Positions 7,783 to 16,267 of a stretch of 36,520 nucleotides of DNA are shown here, piece after piece. The position numbers and the translations under genes were made by a program. How positions within the stretch are numbered: the stretch's first letter is position 1; each line of letters opens with the position of its first letter. The stretch spans positions 1 through 36,520 of the forward strand of contig DKCG01000008.1 in the NCBI GenBank assembly GCA_002449145.1, given 5' to 3'. This DNA comes from Christensenella sp. UBA6880. GTDB taxonomy: Bacteria > Bacillota > Clostridia > Christensenellales > CAG-917. The notes beneath the pieces were generated by a model, which had not been told where the DNA came from, did no database searches, and saw nothing but the letters and a program-made list of their open reading frames with translations.

Positions 7783-8876
7783 TCTTTTATGCCTTTTCTA
7801 AAAACGTCCGTGCCGTATCTTTGAGCAAGCAAATCGCATATCGCAAGCGCGCTCACGGCGTTTATCACGTGGCATACTCGCCTTACGATTGCGGGGTCGT
7901 GTCTGCCGACGATTTCGATTTGTCTTTCCTTTCCGTTTACGAAATCGACGGTGTTTTGCTTTTGCGCTATGGACGGCGTGGGTTTCACCGCGCAATTAAA
8001 GAGTATGGGCATACCGTTTGAAATTCCGCCGTTTATGCCGCCGTTGTTGTTGGTTGCGGTGGTTATCTTTCCGCCCTCTACGACGAAAGAATCGTTTGCG
8101 GTCGAGCCGTGCATTCTGCTCATCTCGAAGCCCTTGCCGAACTCTATGCCTTTAATGCCGCCGATTGCGAAAAGTGCGTGAGAAAGCACGCCCTCTACGC
8201 TGTCGAACGTAGGCTCGCCGACGCCCGACGGAACGCCTACTATCGCCGTTTGCGTTATGCCGCCCACGCTGTCGAGATTTGCCTTTGCTTGCTCTATACG
8301 AGCAATCATCTCTTTGCCCTTTTCCTCGTTCAATACGGGGAATTTTGCACAATCGAGAGTTAAAACCTCGTTTCGTATATCGTTAAACTCGTTATCGCGC
8401 ACGTTGTCACATTCGAGTATGTGCGTACCTATCGTAACGCCGACGTTTTTCAACGCGCCTTTGAGTATCGCGCCCGCCGCGACGATACCCGCCGTGACTC
8501 TGCCCGAAAAGTGTCCGCCGCCCCTATAATCTTCAAATCCGCCGTACTTGCAAAACGCCGCGTAGTCTGCGTGCGAGGGACGAGCAACGCCGTATTCGTA
8601 GGATTTGGAATCCGTGTTTTCGTTGGGTATGAAAATGCAAATCGGCGTACCCGTGGTCTTGCCGTTGAACACGCCCGAAAGGATTTGATATTCGTCTTTT
8701 TCGCGCCTTGCGGTGTCGGTGGACATAGACGGCGCGCGCAAAGCAAGAGCCGTTTTTATGTCCTCGTCGCGTACGTCGATTCCCGAACACAAGCCGTCGA
8801 GAACGACGCCTACGCCCGCGCCGTGACTTTCGCCGAATACGGTCAAGGCTACACTTTGTCCGAACGTGTTTTTCAT
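7779..8876 (-). CDS. aroC: Chorismate synthase
   Basis: Makes chorismate from EPSP with reduced FMN. The start FGQSVALTVFGESHG, then ALRAPSMSTDTARRE, GVFNGKTTGTPI, RPSHADYAAFCKYG and DYRGGGHFSGR are diagnostic. GRHDPAIVRR near the C-terminus carries the flavin- and substrate-binding residues. The length of 365 fits the short bacterial form, which has no built-in flavin reductase. ATGA overlaps join it to aroB upstream and aroE/K downstream. Confidence 0.96.
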   Translation of the reverse strand: MKNTFGQSVALTVFGESHGAGVGVVLDGLCSGIDVRDEDIKTALALRAPSMSTDTARREKDEYQILSGVFNGKTTGTPICIFIPNENTDSKSYEYGVARPSHADYAAFCKYGGFEDYRGGGHFSGRVTAGIVAAGAILKGALKNVGVTIGTHILECDNVRDNEFNDIRNEVLTLDCAKFPVLNEEKGKEMIARIEQAKANLDSVGGITQTAIVGVPSGVGEPTFDSVEGVLSHALFAIGGIKGIEFGKGFEMSRMHGSTANDSFVVEGGKITTATNNNGGINGGISNGMPILFNCAVKPTPSIAQKQNTVDFVNGKERQIEIVGRHDPAIVRRVCHVINAVSALAICDLLAQRYGTDVFRKGIKE

Positions 8877-9877
8877 AATCTATCCTCTCTTTCAAGAATT
8901 TCTTTTGCCGTCATATCCGCAAATTCAAACGAGCCTATCTCGTTCACGACGACCGTGCGAATCGTGCTTCCTTCCGCTTTTTTGTCGTGAGTCATAAGGC
9001 GCAAAAGTTCGTTTCGGTCGCAGTTTGCGGCGGTGGGCAAATCGTATTTTTTCAGCACTTTTTCAAGTCTTTTTTCAACTTCATTAGAACACATAGGCAA
9101 CATACCTATGCCCACGCACTCGCCGTGCAAAAGCGCGCCCTTTTGCTCGCTCTCTATTGCGTGTCCGAGCGTGTGTCCGAAGTTGAGCACTTTGCGAAGT
9201 CCTTTTTCTTTGGGGTCTTTTTCGACGACGTCCTTTTTTATTGCGAGCGAGGCTTGCACGATTTCAAGCAAATCGTCTTTCAGATTCTCGCTTTTTTCTA
9301 TGCGCTCGAAAAGGTCTTTGTCGGACGTTGCCGCCATTTTTATCGCCTCGACGAGCCCTGCGTGCAACTGCCTTTCGTCAAGCGTGTCGAGCGTGTCTAC
9401 GTCAATGATGACTTTCGAGGGTTGATAGAAACTTCCCACGACGTTCTTTACGCCCTCGAAATCTATTGCGGTTTTGCCGCCAATGGACGAGTCGAGTTGA
9501 GAAAGCAAGGTTGTCGGCACGTTGTAAAACTCGATTCCGCGCATATAGCACGAAGCCGAAAACGCCGCTATATCCCCCACTACGCCGCCGCCAACCGCGA
9601 CCACGCAATCCTTTCTCGTGAAATCGTTTTGAAGCATAGTGTGCAAAAGCAGTTTGAAATTGTCGAAATTTTTGCTTTTCTCGCCTTGTTTAAGGCATAC
9701 TTTCACGCACTTTTCGCAGGCTTTTTCAATCTTTTCGGAATAGGTTTTCGGCACGCCGTCGTCGGTGACGACAAGCACGCGCCTGTCAAGATTCAAAAGT
9801 TCGCCGACACTTGGCAAAATACCTCTGCCCACGACCACGTCGTAACCGTTTTCGCCCGCTTTTACGCTAAAAACCAT
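8873..9877 (-). CDS. aroB: 3-dehydroquinate synthase
   Basis: Cyclises DAHP to 3-dehydroquinate using NAD and a divalent metal. Visible are VAVGGGVVGDIAAF, the NVPTTLLSQLDSSIGGKTAID stretch, the metal ligands in LNFGHTLGHAIE and LLHGECVGIGM, and the Lys/Glu in GLVEAIKMA. The ATG at 9877 lies 2 nt after the pheA stop and has GAGG five bases upstream. A GTG at 9883, overlapping the pheA stop, is the alternative but has no ribosome site. Length of 334 residues is slightly short for the family but complete at both ends. Confidence 0.95.
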   Translation of the reverse strand: MVFSVKAGENGYDVVVGRGILPSVGELLNLDRRVLVVTDDGVPKTYSEKIEKACEKCVKVCLKQGEKSKNFDNFKLLLHTMLQNDFTRKDCVVAVGGGVVGDIAAFSASCYMRGIEFYNVPTTLLSQLDSSIGGKTAIDFEGVKNVVGSFYQPSKVIIDVDTLDTLDERQLHAGLVEAIKMAATSDKDLFERIEKSENLKDDLLEIVQASLAIKKDVVEKDPKEKGLRKVLNFGHTLGHAIESEQKGALLHGECVGIGMLPMCSNEVEKRLEKVLKKYDLPTAANCDRNELLRLMTHDKKAEGSTIRTVVVNEIGSFEFADMTAKEILEREDRL

Positions 9878-9879
9878 AC

Positions 9880-10980
9880 TCACCTCACGTTATCGGCAAA
9901 GTAACTGCCCACAAGTTTGAGTTTTGCGCAAAGAGCGGACATTTCTTGAAGCATATCCTTGCCGTTTTCCGTGCGAACGTTGCCCTCTGCCTCTATGTAG
10001 AAATAATAGTTCCACTGCAAGTCTTTCATAGGACGGGAACGAAGCGTGCGCATATTGAAGTTGTGCGCGCCTATGATGTTGAGCGCGCTTGCGAGCGCAC
10101 CCGATTCGTTTTGAACGGTGAACGCCAAAATGAAATTCTCGTCCTCGCGCTTGCCCATAGATACGGGGATGTTTTCCGCCCTCGAAAACGCCGCGAAACG
10201 AGTGGTGTTGTTGAGATTGTCGTTTATGTGCGAATCGAGAACGCTCAATCCGAATATTCTTGCCGTTTCGTCGGAAGCGATTGCGGCAACCGCGTCGTCT
10301 TGCGCCTCGGCAACGTACTTCGCCGCAAGAGCGGTGTTTGAGTACGCTCTCGCTTCGAAGCCGTGCGCTTTGATATATTCCTCGCATTGCGCAAGTGCTT
10401 GAGGGTGGCTTACGACGGTTTTTATATCTTCGATTGACACGCCGTCTTTTGCAATAAGATTGTGAACGACGGCAACGTCTGTCACTTGGTTGATGTGAAG
10501 CGCGCCCGAAAAAATCAAGTCCATAACCTCGCCGACTTCGCCCGCATAACTGTTTTCGAGCGGAAGCACCGAGCAATCGCAATCGCCGTTTTCGGTCGCC
10601 GCGTATGCGTCTTGGAAGTTAGAGAACGCAACGTATTCGGAATCGGGATACATCTTTTTTGCCGCGATGTGCGCAAACGCGCCTTCCGTTCCGCAATACG
10701 CCACTCGCATTTTGCGCATAAGCGAAGATTGATATTTGCACGAAACGTCAATCGTCGCGCGGATAAAATCCTTGTAATACGGCACGAGTGCGGGCGACTC
10801 GATGAGTTTTGCGTTGTTGGTAATGACTTGTTCTTCCCTCTCGCTGTCGCGAACGCTCAATCCGTTTTGCTTTTTGTAGAGCGCGATTTGCTCGCACGCT
10901 TGCATACGTTTTTCAAACAAGCGCGCCATCTGTTCGTCAACTTCGTTGATTATTTTTCTCGATTCCTTGATGTCTTGCAT
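9880..10980 (-). CDS. pheA: Bifunctional chorismate mutase-prephenate dehydratase (P-protein)
   Basis: Turns chorismate into prephenate and prephenate into phenylpyruvate. Residues 1-85 form an AroQ-type mutase (RKIINEVDEQMARLFEKR, then the RDSEREEQV helix). Residues 92-270 are the dehydratase (AYCGTEGAFAH, LPLENSYAGEV, NNTTRFAAFSR). Residues about 275-365 are an ACT domain with ESGALASALNI. The usual phenylalanine-binding ESRP is RSRP here. The start at 10980 (MQDIKES) is preferred over an upstream extension because it has AGAGG at the right distance and the extension is low-complexity. It is the first gene of the operon, so phenylalanine control could act here at the protein level. Its mutase also supplies prephenate for TyrA. 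Confidence 0.95.
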   Translation of the reverse strand: MQDIKESRKIINEVDEQMARLFEKRMQACEQIALYKKQNGLSVRDSEREEQVITNNAKLIESPALVPYYKDFIRATIDVSCKYQSSLMRKMRVAYCGTEGAFAHIAAKKMYPDSEYVAFSNFQDAYAATENGDCDCSVLPLENSYAGEVGEVMDLIFSGALHINQVTDVAVVHNLIAKDGVSIEDIKTVVSHPQALAQCEEYIKAHGFEARAYSNTALAAKYVAEAQDDAVAAIASDETARIFGLSVLDSHINDNLNNTTRFAAFSRAENIPVSMGKREDENFILAFTVQNESGALASALNIIGAHNFNMRTLRSRPMKDLQWNYYFYIEAEGNVRTENGKDMLQEMSALCAKLKLVGSYFADNVR

Positions 10981-11000
10981 AATAACCTCTTTGAATCCAT

Positions 11001-11040
11001 TATAATCAATTATGATTATAAATCCACAAATTTTTTGCAA
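11001..11040 (-). promoter_or_regulatory. Likely promoter region of the aro operon
   Basis: On the minus strand two perfect TATAAT boxes lie at 11015-11020 and 10999-11004, in a strongly AT-rich leader. Their -35 partners are poor (TTGCAA at 11035-11040 is only 14 nt away). TATAATC and GATTATA (11001-11007 and 11014-11020) form an inverted repeat that could be an operator. No T-box signature was found between here and 11200. Confidence 0.4.
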
Positions 11041-11211
11041 AATTAAAAAAAATACACCTTCCCCCTTCCTCACGTGTTTTGTTCTTCCTCTACAAAAGTT
11101 TAATCGTGCGTCCCCTAAATAACACATCACCCCTTCCCTTCGGGCTTTCCCCTATTGCTCAAATTAACGCCAATTCTCTACAAGATTGAACATCGTTCGC
11201 AAGAGTGGAAG

Positions 11212-11438
11212 TCGGCACTCACATAGAAAAGTATCGTCCTCTTGTTATGCCACTCGTTCACGGGCGAAAAAATCTACACTCGCCCGTTCACTTGTACTGC
11301 CCGTCAAGTTCGGCGCTCATAGGCTCGCCGCCTTGCGGCTCGTGTTCCGTCTGCGAATATACACATACCGTTAATAAGTACGCTTCGAACAAGTGTTCGT
11401 TAGAAAGTCCGCTCTGCAAGTTCGCGGACGGCGGTTTT
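11212..11438. repeat. Dispersed non-coding repeat, copy B
   Basis: Partner of 15-246. It shares CGGCACTC at its start, the GCCGC-CTT-GCGGC hairpin, the CGTCTGCGAAT block and the final 34 nt exactly. A hairpin of ACGGGCGA with TCGCCCGT in the middle is perfect here but degenerate in copy A. It lies upstream of the aro operon and next to the 127-bp structured element. Confidence 0.7.
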
Positions 11439-11457
11439 ATTATCGTCCTTTGAACAG

Positions 11458-11584
11458 TTAAAACCGCGATATTGAGATGAAGAACAAGAAAGAGCCATTC
11501 TCGCAGACAGAAGCGTACTTGCCGTACGTGACTGTTTGAGGGAATGGCTCTGCCGCAGTTATTCGCTCAATAGCGCGGTTTTAA
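11458..11584. repeat. 127-bp structured palindromic element, copy 1
   Basis: Outer arms TTAAAACCGCGATATTGAG (11458-11476) and CTCAATAGCGCGGTTTTAA (11566-11584) pair over 19 positions with one A-G mismatch. Inside lie conserved unpaired blocks, then a second perfect stem AGAGCCATTC/GAATGGCTCT, then an inner CGTAC/GTACG hairpin. Copy 2 at 29884-30010 has the same length, the same unpaired blocks and the same mismatch, but different stem bases that still pair. The right arm contains the TAA stop codon of the hydrogenase gene. It could act as an RNA structure at the mRNA 3' end, or be a MITE-like element bounded by TA. Confidence 0.8.
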
Positions 11585-13002
11585 CCAAGCACTTTAACGG
11601 CGTCCGTAATAGTCTTTTCCAACGCTTCCCTTCCGTACTTGTCCACTTCGGCTTTGTTTTTCTCGCCGTGTGTAAGACAGCCTGCGCCTCCGATGCAACC
11701 GCCGATGCAAGCCATACCTTCTATAAAGTTGGCGTCGGAAAGGTTTTTGCTTTTTTTGAGAAGGGCGATACGACATTCGTCGATACCGTCGCAAGAGCAA
11801 GGTTTGAGGTCGAAGTCGATGTTTTGCTCTTTGAGCGATTCTTTCAAAGAATCGCTGAGACCGCCGCATCTTGCGAAGATTCTTCCGAAGTAAGACGCGT
11901 TGTCGAGAACTCCTTCTTCAAGAGTTGTGATGTCCATATCTCTGCTGTCGAACAGTGCTTGCAATTCCTCGAAAGTGAGGGCGGAATCGACGTACGGTTT
12001 GACTTTTTCGTCGAGAATTTCCGCTTTTTTTGCGGTGCAAGGGCCGATAAACACGACTTTTGCGCCGGGCGTGGTTTCCTTGATATACTTGGAAATCATA
12101 GCCATAGGCGAAAGGTTGTGCGAGATATGTTCGACCATATTCGGGAAGTTCTTTTTGATGTACGACACGAACGCGGGACAGCACGAACTTGTCAAGAAGC
12201 CTTTTTCGGCGAGTTCTCTTGCCTCGGAAAGCAAAACCATATCCGCGCCGAGTGCCGCTTCGACGACAGTGTGAAAACCGAGTTCTTTAATCCCCGTGAT
12301 GACCTGACCGAGTTTTGCGTAGGTGAACTGACTGGAAATCGAGGGCGCGACAACGGCGTAAAGTTTGTACTTCGTGTTGTTTTCGCTCTTTTTCACGAGG
12401 TCGATTACGTCGAGAATGTACGACTTGTCGGAAATTGCGCCCCACGGACATTGATATACGCACGCACCGCATTCGATGCACTTCGAGTTGTCGATTCTTG
12501 CCGCGCGGTCCTCGCCCATACTGATTGCCTTGACTTTGCAAGCCATCTCGCAAGGGCGTTTGTGGTTGGTGATTGCGCTGTACGGGCAAACCTTTGCGCA
12601 TGCGCCGCATTCTTTGCATTTGGTTTTGTCGATATGCGCGACGTGTTGACTGTCAAATGTGAGCGCGCCGAATTTGCAAACGTCTTCGCAACGGTGAGCA
12701 AGACAGCCTCTGCACGCGGGTGTGACTTCGTAGCCGCCCATAGGACATTCGTCGCAAGCGATGTCGATGACCTCGATTACGTTGGGATTGTCCTTGTTGC
12801 CGCCCATAGCGAGTTTGACTCTTTCGCCCAAAATCGCGCGTTCCTTGTATACGCAGCAGCGCATTGTCGGAATTTTGCCGGGGACTATGCGCTTTGGAAT
12901 GTCGATGGCGTTTTTGTCGAGCGTACCTGCCCACGCCTCTCTTGCGACTTCGCGCAGCACCTTGTATTTAAGATATTGAACTTTTGTATCGAATATTCTC
13001 AT
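11581..13002 (-). CDS. [FeFe]-hydrogenase, group B-like
   Basis: A 473-residue monomeric [FeFe]-hydrogenase, interconverting protons plus electrons and H2. N-terminal Cys clusters (83-109, CKECGACAKVCP at 129-140, CIECGACVYQCP at 175-186) would hold [4Fe-4S] centres. The H-cluster motifs are L1 TSSCCP (271-276), L2 IGPCTAKKAE (319-328) and L3 EGMACIGGCIGG (428-439). The four cluster-binding Cys are present. The L2 Met of classical group A enzymes (MPC) is Gly here, as in group B. A separate promoter lies at 13055-13082, so it may be made independently of adhE. The stop codon lies inside the 127-bp structured element. Electron partner unknown; the two small ferredoxins upstream are candidates. 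Confidence 0.9.
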   Translation of the reverse strand: MRIFDTKVQYLKYKVLREVAREAWAGTLDKNAIDIPKRIVPGKIPTMRCCVYKERAILGERVKLAMGGNKDNPNVIEVIDIACDECPMGGYEVTPACRGCLAHRCEDVCKFGALTFDSQHVAHIDKTKCKECGACAKVCPYSAITNHKRPCEMACKVKAISMGEDRAARIDNSKCIECGACVYQCPWGAISDKSYILDVIDLVKKSENNTKYKLYAVVAPSISSQFTYAKLGQVITGIKELGFHTVVEAALGADMVLLSEARELAEKGFLTSSCCPAFVSYIKKNFPNMVEHISHNLSPMAMISKYIKETTPGAKVVFIGPCTAKKAEILDEKVKPYVDSALTFEELQALFDSRDMDITTLEEGVLDNASYFGRIFARCGGLSDSLKESLKEQNIDFDLKPCSCDGIDECRIALLKKSKNLSDANFIEGMACIGGCIGGAGCLTHGEKNKAEVDKYGREALEKTITDAVKVLG

Positions 13003-13054
13003 ATTTACACCTTTTGCGATTGTTGCGTTGCGCCTGTTGCGCCGTTGCGAGTGG

Positions 13055-13082
13055 ATTATACACCAAATCGCCCTTTACGCAA
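13055..13082 (-). promoter_or_regulatory. Promoter of the group B hydrogenase gene
   Basis: Minus strand TTGCGT (13077-13082), a 16-nt spacer and a perfect TATAAT (13055-13060), within the 140-bp gap after the phosphatase gene. It suggests this hydrogenase can be expressed apart from the upstream operon. Confidence 0.65.
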
Positions 13083-13142
13083 TGGAATTTTGTCTCGTTT
13101 CCGTAAAAATATTTATATTTTTCGCTTATTTGCCGTTGAAGA

Positions 13143-14315
13143 TCAGAAGTACGACACTTTCACGCGCTTTCCCATCTTGACGAGGCAGTCTGAAAGTTCG
13201 GTCACCAGATTCATTTTTATGCTGAAATTTATGGGCAGATCGGGGTTTTGGTGAGCGGGGTTTATGGCTCTGCCGACGAAAAAGTTGATGTCGGTGGCTT
13301 CCTCGAAAAGAAGCCTTGCCATAAGCGACGCGCCGTCGCGCTTGAAACTCCACTGCTCGTAACTTTCGTTGTCTTTGAGATAGTCTTTTGCGTAGGTTAG
13401 CACCTTGTTCATCGTGATGACGCCCTCGGTTACGAGGTCTACGCCCTCGATTTCGGATATGGGCGGAACGTCGCTCGCCTCGAAGTCGAGAGTCGTGCGG
13501 ACGGTCTTGCCGAGATACTTTGCCGCAATAGACGACGTAGTGCCGCCGCAAACAATATGCTTGCCCTCTTTCGAGAAGAACAAGGACATCATTCTGTCGC
13601 AATCGTCGCGGTTGGACGGCGGGCCGAACAGTATGTTCATAGGCTCGCGTTTTCTTATTCTCACGACGCAAGCGGTTGCGTCGTCGCCGGGTTTTTCGCC
13701 GTAAAGTTTGTTGCACTCGTCAACGAGTATGGTTGACAGAGTTTTTGCCGTGTAGCCCACGAAACTTATGCTTTCCAAAAAGGATATGATGTCCTCTCTT
13801 TTCCAACCGAAGTTGTAGGAAAGTCCGAGTCCCGCGTGCGGACAGCCGTCGCTCATAAGCACGAATATGTCGTTTTCGCACAAGTCGAGCGTGGATTTGT
13901 ATATCTTTTTTCCGCCGATGACCATTTCGGTTTTCGGGAAGTCGTAATTTTGACCGTCGCGCAAAAGTATGACGGCGGGATTGTCGTACTGTATGATTTC
14001 CGCAACTCGATTTTCGACGAGGTGCAGAATGGTGAACGTCGAGTACGCAACGCCTCTTACCGAGCATATGGGCAAAGTTGCGGCAATGGTTTCCACGCAG
14101 TCTTCGAGCGTAAGACCTTCCGCCATCATAGTGGAAATAATCTTGCTCGTGAGCGTCGAAAGTATGCTCGCCTTAACGCCGCTGCCCAGTCCGTCCGCAA
14201 GCACGACGACCGTCGAATCCTCGCTTTGATGAACGACGTCGACGTGGTCGCCGCACAACTGCTCGCCGACGTGATTTATGCTTTTGTAGCCGATGTCGGC
14301 GCAAAGGTCATTCAT
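13143..14315 (-). CDS. SpoIIE-family PP2C serine phosphatase
   Basis: A 390-residue soluble protein whose first 225 residues are a PP2C/SpoIIE phosphatase: VVVLADGLGSG (37-46, metal Asp41), VLMSDGCPHAG and KPGDDATACVVRI with further metal Asp residues. The C-terminal 165 residues are not recognised but contain IVCGGTTSSIAA. No membrane segments are present, unlike SpoIIE itself, so this is not the sporulation protein. It overlaps the PAS-hydrogenase gene by 8 bp and starts after AAGGAG. Phosphatases are a known neighbour of group C sensory [FeFe]-hydrogenases. The likely role is to convert a redox or H2 signal into dephosphorylation of an unknown Ser/Thr target. Confidence 0.9.
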   Translation of the reverse strand: MNDLCADIGYKSINHVGEQLCGDHVDVVHQSEDSTVVVLADGLGSGVKASILSTLTSKIISTMMAEGLTLEDCVETIAATLPICSVRGVAYSTFTILHLVENRVAEIIQYDNPAVILLRDGQNYDFPKTEMVIGGKKIYKSTLDLCENDIFVLMSDGCPHAGLGLSYNFGWKREDIISFLESISFVGYTAKTLSTILVDECNKLYGEKPGDDATACVVRIRKREPMNILFGPPSNRDDCDRMMSLFFSKEGKHIVCGGTTSSIAAKYLGKTVRTTLDFEASDVPPISEIEGVDLVTEGVITMNKVLTYAKDYLKDNESYEQWSFKRDGASLMARLLFEEATDINFFVGRAINPAHQNPDLPINFSIKMNLVTELSDCLVKMGKRVKVSYF

Positions 14316-15978
14316 CTTTTATCGACTCCTTGAGTTTTGTAAGTGCGATTTTGGTTTCCGCCGCGGTTTCACCGAGCAAGGACGCGATTTCCTGAACGAT
14401 GCGCATTTGCTTGTCTACGACTTTGTCTGCGGTTTCGATGGTTTGCTTCGATATATTTTCTTTCTTTTCTCTCTCTTTTTCCTCGTCGGTTATGTCGCGC
14501 ATAATGCCGATATAGAGGTGATTGTCGGTGTCGTAAACGACGGTGAGTTCGACGTATCTTTTATATTCCGCAAGATAAACCCTGCGATTGTGCACGTTAA
14601 ACCTCGTTTTCTGCACTTCATAGAAAACTTTGGGATCCATAATGCGCACGACGTGTTCGCCGAGAACGTCGCTTGCCGAGCGGATGTGCATAATGTCCAT
14701 AGCCGCTTCGTTTATCTGTTGCACTTCGAACGTGTCGTTGAGAACGATTATGCCGTTTGGCGTGTTGTTGACGATTCTGTCCGAAAAACCTTCCGCTTTC
14801 TTTTGCAGATACGGCAAACACATAGACGCTTCTGCCTTGCCCTGACAAATCGCAATCGCTTTCTCTCTGCAAGTGTTGTATCCGCAACTTCCGCAGTTGA
14901 GTTCGTCGCGCTTGCTCATCTTGCCCATTTGGCGCAATGCGGCGTTGATTTCGGCTTCACTCGGCATTTTTTCTTTGCGTTCTATCGGAGAGAAATATTT
15001 TTTCAAATCGTGGCTGTCGGGCTGCTCGACGACAAAGTCTTTCTTTCCCGCATACTCTGCGACCGCAAGATATTCTCTGACGGGCGAGGGGTGATATTTT
15101 TCCATAACAGGACCGCCCACGCAACTACCCACGCACGAGGACATCTCGATAAACGCATGATCGATATTGCCGTTTTCGATGTCTTTGAGCGCGGAAATGC
15201 AGTTTTCGATTCCGTCGATTGCCATATACTGATAACCGGGAGCGTCGAGGTTCATGGTTTTGAGAATACCGCCCGTCGTGGGGAAGAATCTCGCTCTGCT
15301 TTCCTCTTGCGAATCCGTTTCCTTTTCGAGAGTTATTCCCTCTTGGTTGAGCCATTTGGTGAGTTCCTCGTAAGTGAGAACGGCGTCCACTATGCCCTCG
15401 TAATGTTGCGCCTCGTCCTTTTTTGCCACGCAAGGTCCGATAAACACGGTTTTGGCGTTCGGGTGACGTTTTTTCAAGTCCGCGCAATGCGCCTGCATAG
15501 GCGAAAGCACGTCGGCAAGATAAGGCAATTCTTTGGGGAAATACTTTTGTATGAGCAGGTTTACCGTGTGGCAACACGACGATATGACTATATCTCTCTT
15601 TTCCTCTCTCAAAAGTCTGTCGTACTCGTTTTTGACGACGGTTGCGCCCAGAGCCGTTTCCTCAACGTCGGCAAATCCCAACTTTTTGAGGGATTTGCGC
15701 ATAGAGTTTATGCCCACGCCTTCGTAGTTTGCGATAAAGGACGGCGCGAGGCTGACGTAAACGGGATAGGACTGCAAAAGCACTTTGACTTTTTCGGTTT
15801 CGTTGACGATTTCCTTTGCGTTTTGCGGACATACGACGAAACAATGTCCGCACAAAATGCACTCGTCGCCGATGATGTGCGCCTGATTGCCCGAAAAGCG
15901 TATCGCTTTGACGGGGCAATGACGTATGCACTTATAGCAGTTTTTGCAGTTCGATTTTTTGAGAGTTAAACAATCCAT
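14308..15978 (-). CDS. Sensory [FeFe]-hydrogenase with PAS domain (group C-like)
   Basis: 556 residues. 1-60: two [4Fe-4S] ferredoxin motifs (CKNCYKCIRHCP, CILCGHCFVVCP). 75-310: H-cluster domain with L1 SSCCH (133-137), L2 FIGPCVAKKDE (179-189) and L3 EMSSCVGSCVGG (278-289). 362-387: a four-Cys Fe-S motif (CGSCGYNTC through SMC). About 395-495: a PAS domain (NTPNGIIVLNDTFEVQ). 497-556: a Glu/Lys-rich helix likely to form a coiled coil. Group C enzymes are thought to sense H2 or redox state instead of turning over rapidly. The L1 residue after the Cys pair is His where productive enzymes have Pro. The PAS and coiled coil would pass the signal to the adjacent phosphatase. The layout recalls the hfs locus of Thermoanaerobacterium. 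Confidence 0.92.
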   Translation of the reverse strand: MDCLTLKKSNCKNCYKCIRHCPVKAIRFSGNQAHIIGDECILCGHCFVVCPQNAKEIVNETEKVKVLLQSYPVYVSLAPSFIANYEGVGINSMRKSLKKLGFADVEETALGATVVKNEYDRLLREEKRDIVISSCCHTVNLLIQKYFPKELPYLADVLSPMQAHCADLKKRHPNAKTVFIGPCVAKKDEAQHYEGIVDAVLTYEELTKWLNQEGITLEKETDSQEESRARFFPTTGGILKTMNLDAPGYQYMAIDGIENCISALKDIENGNIDHAFIEMSSCVGSCVGGPVMEKYHPSPVREYLAVAEYAGKKDFVVEQPDSHDLKKYFSPIERKEKMPSEAEINAALRQMGKMSKRDELNCGSCGYNTCREKAIAICQGKAEASMCLPYLQKKAEGFSDRIVNNTPNGIIVLNDTFEVQQINEAAMDIMHIRSASDVLGEHVVRIMDPKVFYEVQKTRFNVHNRRVYLAEYKRYVELTVVYDTDNHLYIGIMRDITDEEKEREKKENISKQTIETADKVVDKQMRIVQEIASLLGETAAETKIALTKLKESIKDE

Positions 15979-16008
15979 ATTCCCTCTTTATTTCGTCTGC
16001 CGCTCGAC

Positions 16009-16266
16009 TCATTGTTCTTGAACGAGAGGCAAAATTTTGGTTTGGAAAAATTCTTTGAAGTTATCTCTTGTTATGCCGGGGTAAATATCGTCGTTTACTG
16101 CGACGGTTACGCCCACTCTGTTGCACGTTCCAAAACAAAAACTTCCCGAAAGCACTATTTCGCCTTCGAGATGTCTTTGTTCGATTTCGCTGCGAAGAAG
16201 ATCGACTATCTCCTGCGAACCTTTGAGATGACAGGAACTGCCAACGCAAATCCGAATTATTATCAT
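16009..16266 (-). CDS. Thioredoxin-fold [2Fe-2S] ferredoxin, copy 1
   Basis: 85 residues resembling the NuoE/HydC-type [2Fe-2S] thioredoxin-like fold. Cys7, Cys12, Cys44 and Cys48 (RICVGSSCHLKGS and GSFCFGTC) are the expected cluster ligands. The ATG at 16266 is chosen because the family begins at this point; an upstream extension would run back over the preceding gene. The start lies one base after the stop of copy 2, with AAAGG 9 nt upstream. It is a paralogue of copy 2 and is followed 30 bp later by the PAS-hydrogenase gene. It probably carries electrons to or from the hydrogenases. Confidence 0.88.
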   Translation of the reverse strand: MIIIRICVGSSCHLKGSQEIVDLLRSEIEQRHLEGEIVLSGSFCFGTCNRVGVTVAVNDDIYPGITRDNFKEFFQTKILPLVQEQ

Positions 16267-16267
16267 A

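Larger units (their letters stand above)
10981..11457. other. Gene-free interval upstream of the aro operon
   Basis: Contains the AT-rich promoter leader and a 19-nt block at 11061-11079 (CCCCCTTCCTCACGTGTTT) that recurs at 36443-36461. Copy B of the dispersed repeat follows at 11212-11438. A frame running through it in line with pheA is not supported as coding. Confidence 0.6.

Noticed and set aside
10981..11130. A 50-residue N-terminal extension of PheA
   Set aside because: It runs through an AT-rich promoter region, lacks homology to mutases, and the ATG at 10980 has its own ribosome site.
10981..11200. T-box or other aromatic-responsive riboswitch before pheA
   Set aside because: No T-box core, no terminator/antiterminator pair and no stem I pattern could be found on the minus strand.
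11458..11584. Integron attC site
   Set aside because: Paired arms and length are suggestive, but the RYYYAAC/GTTRRRY core ends are absent in both copies and no integron integrase or cassette array is present.
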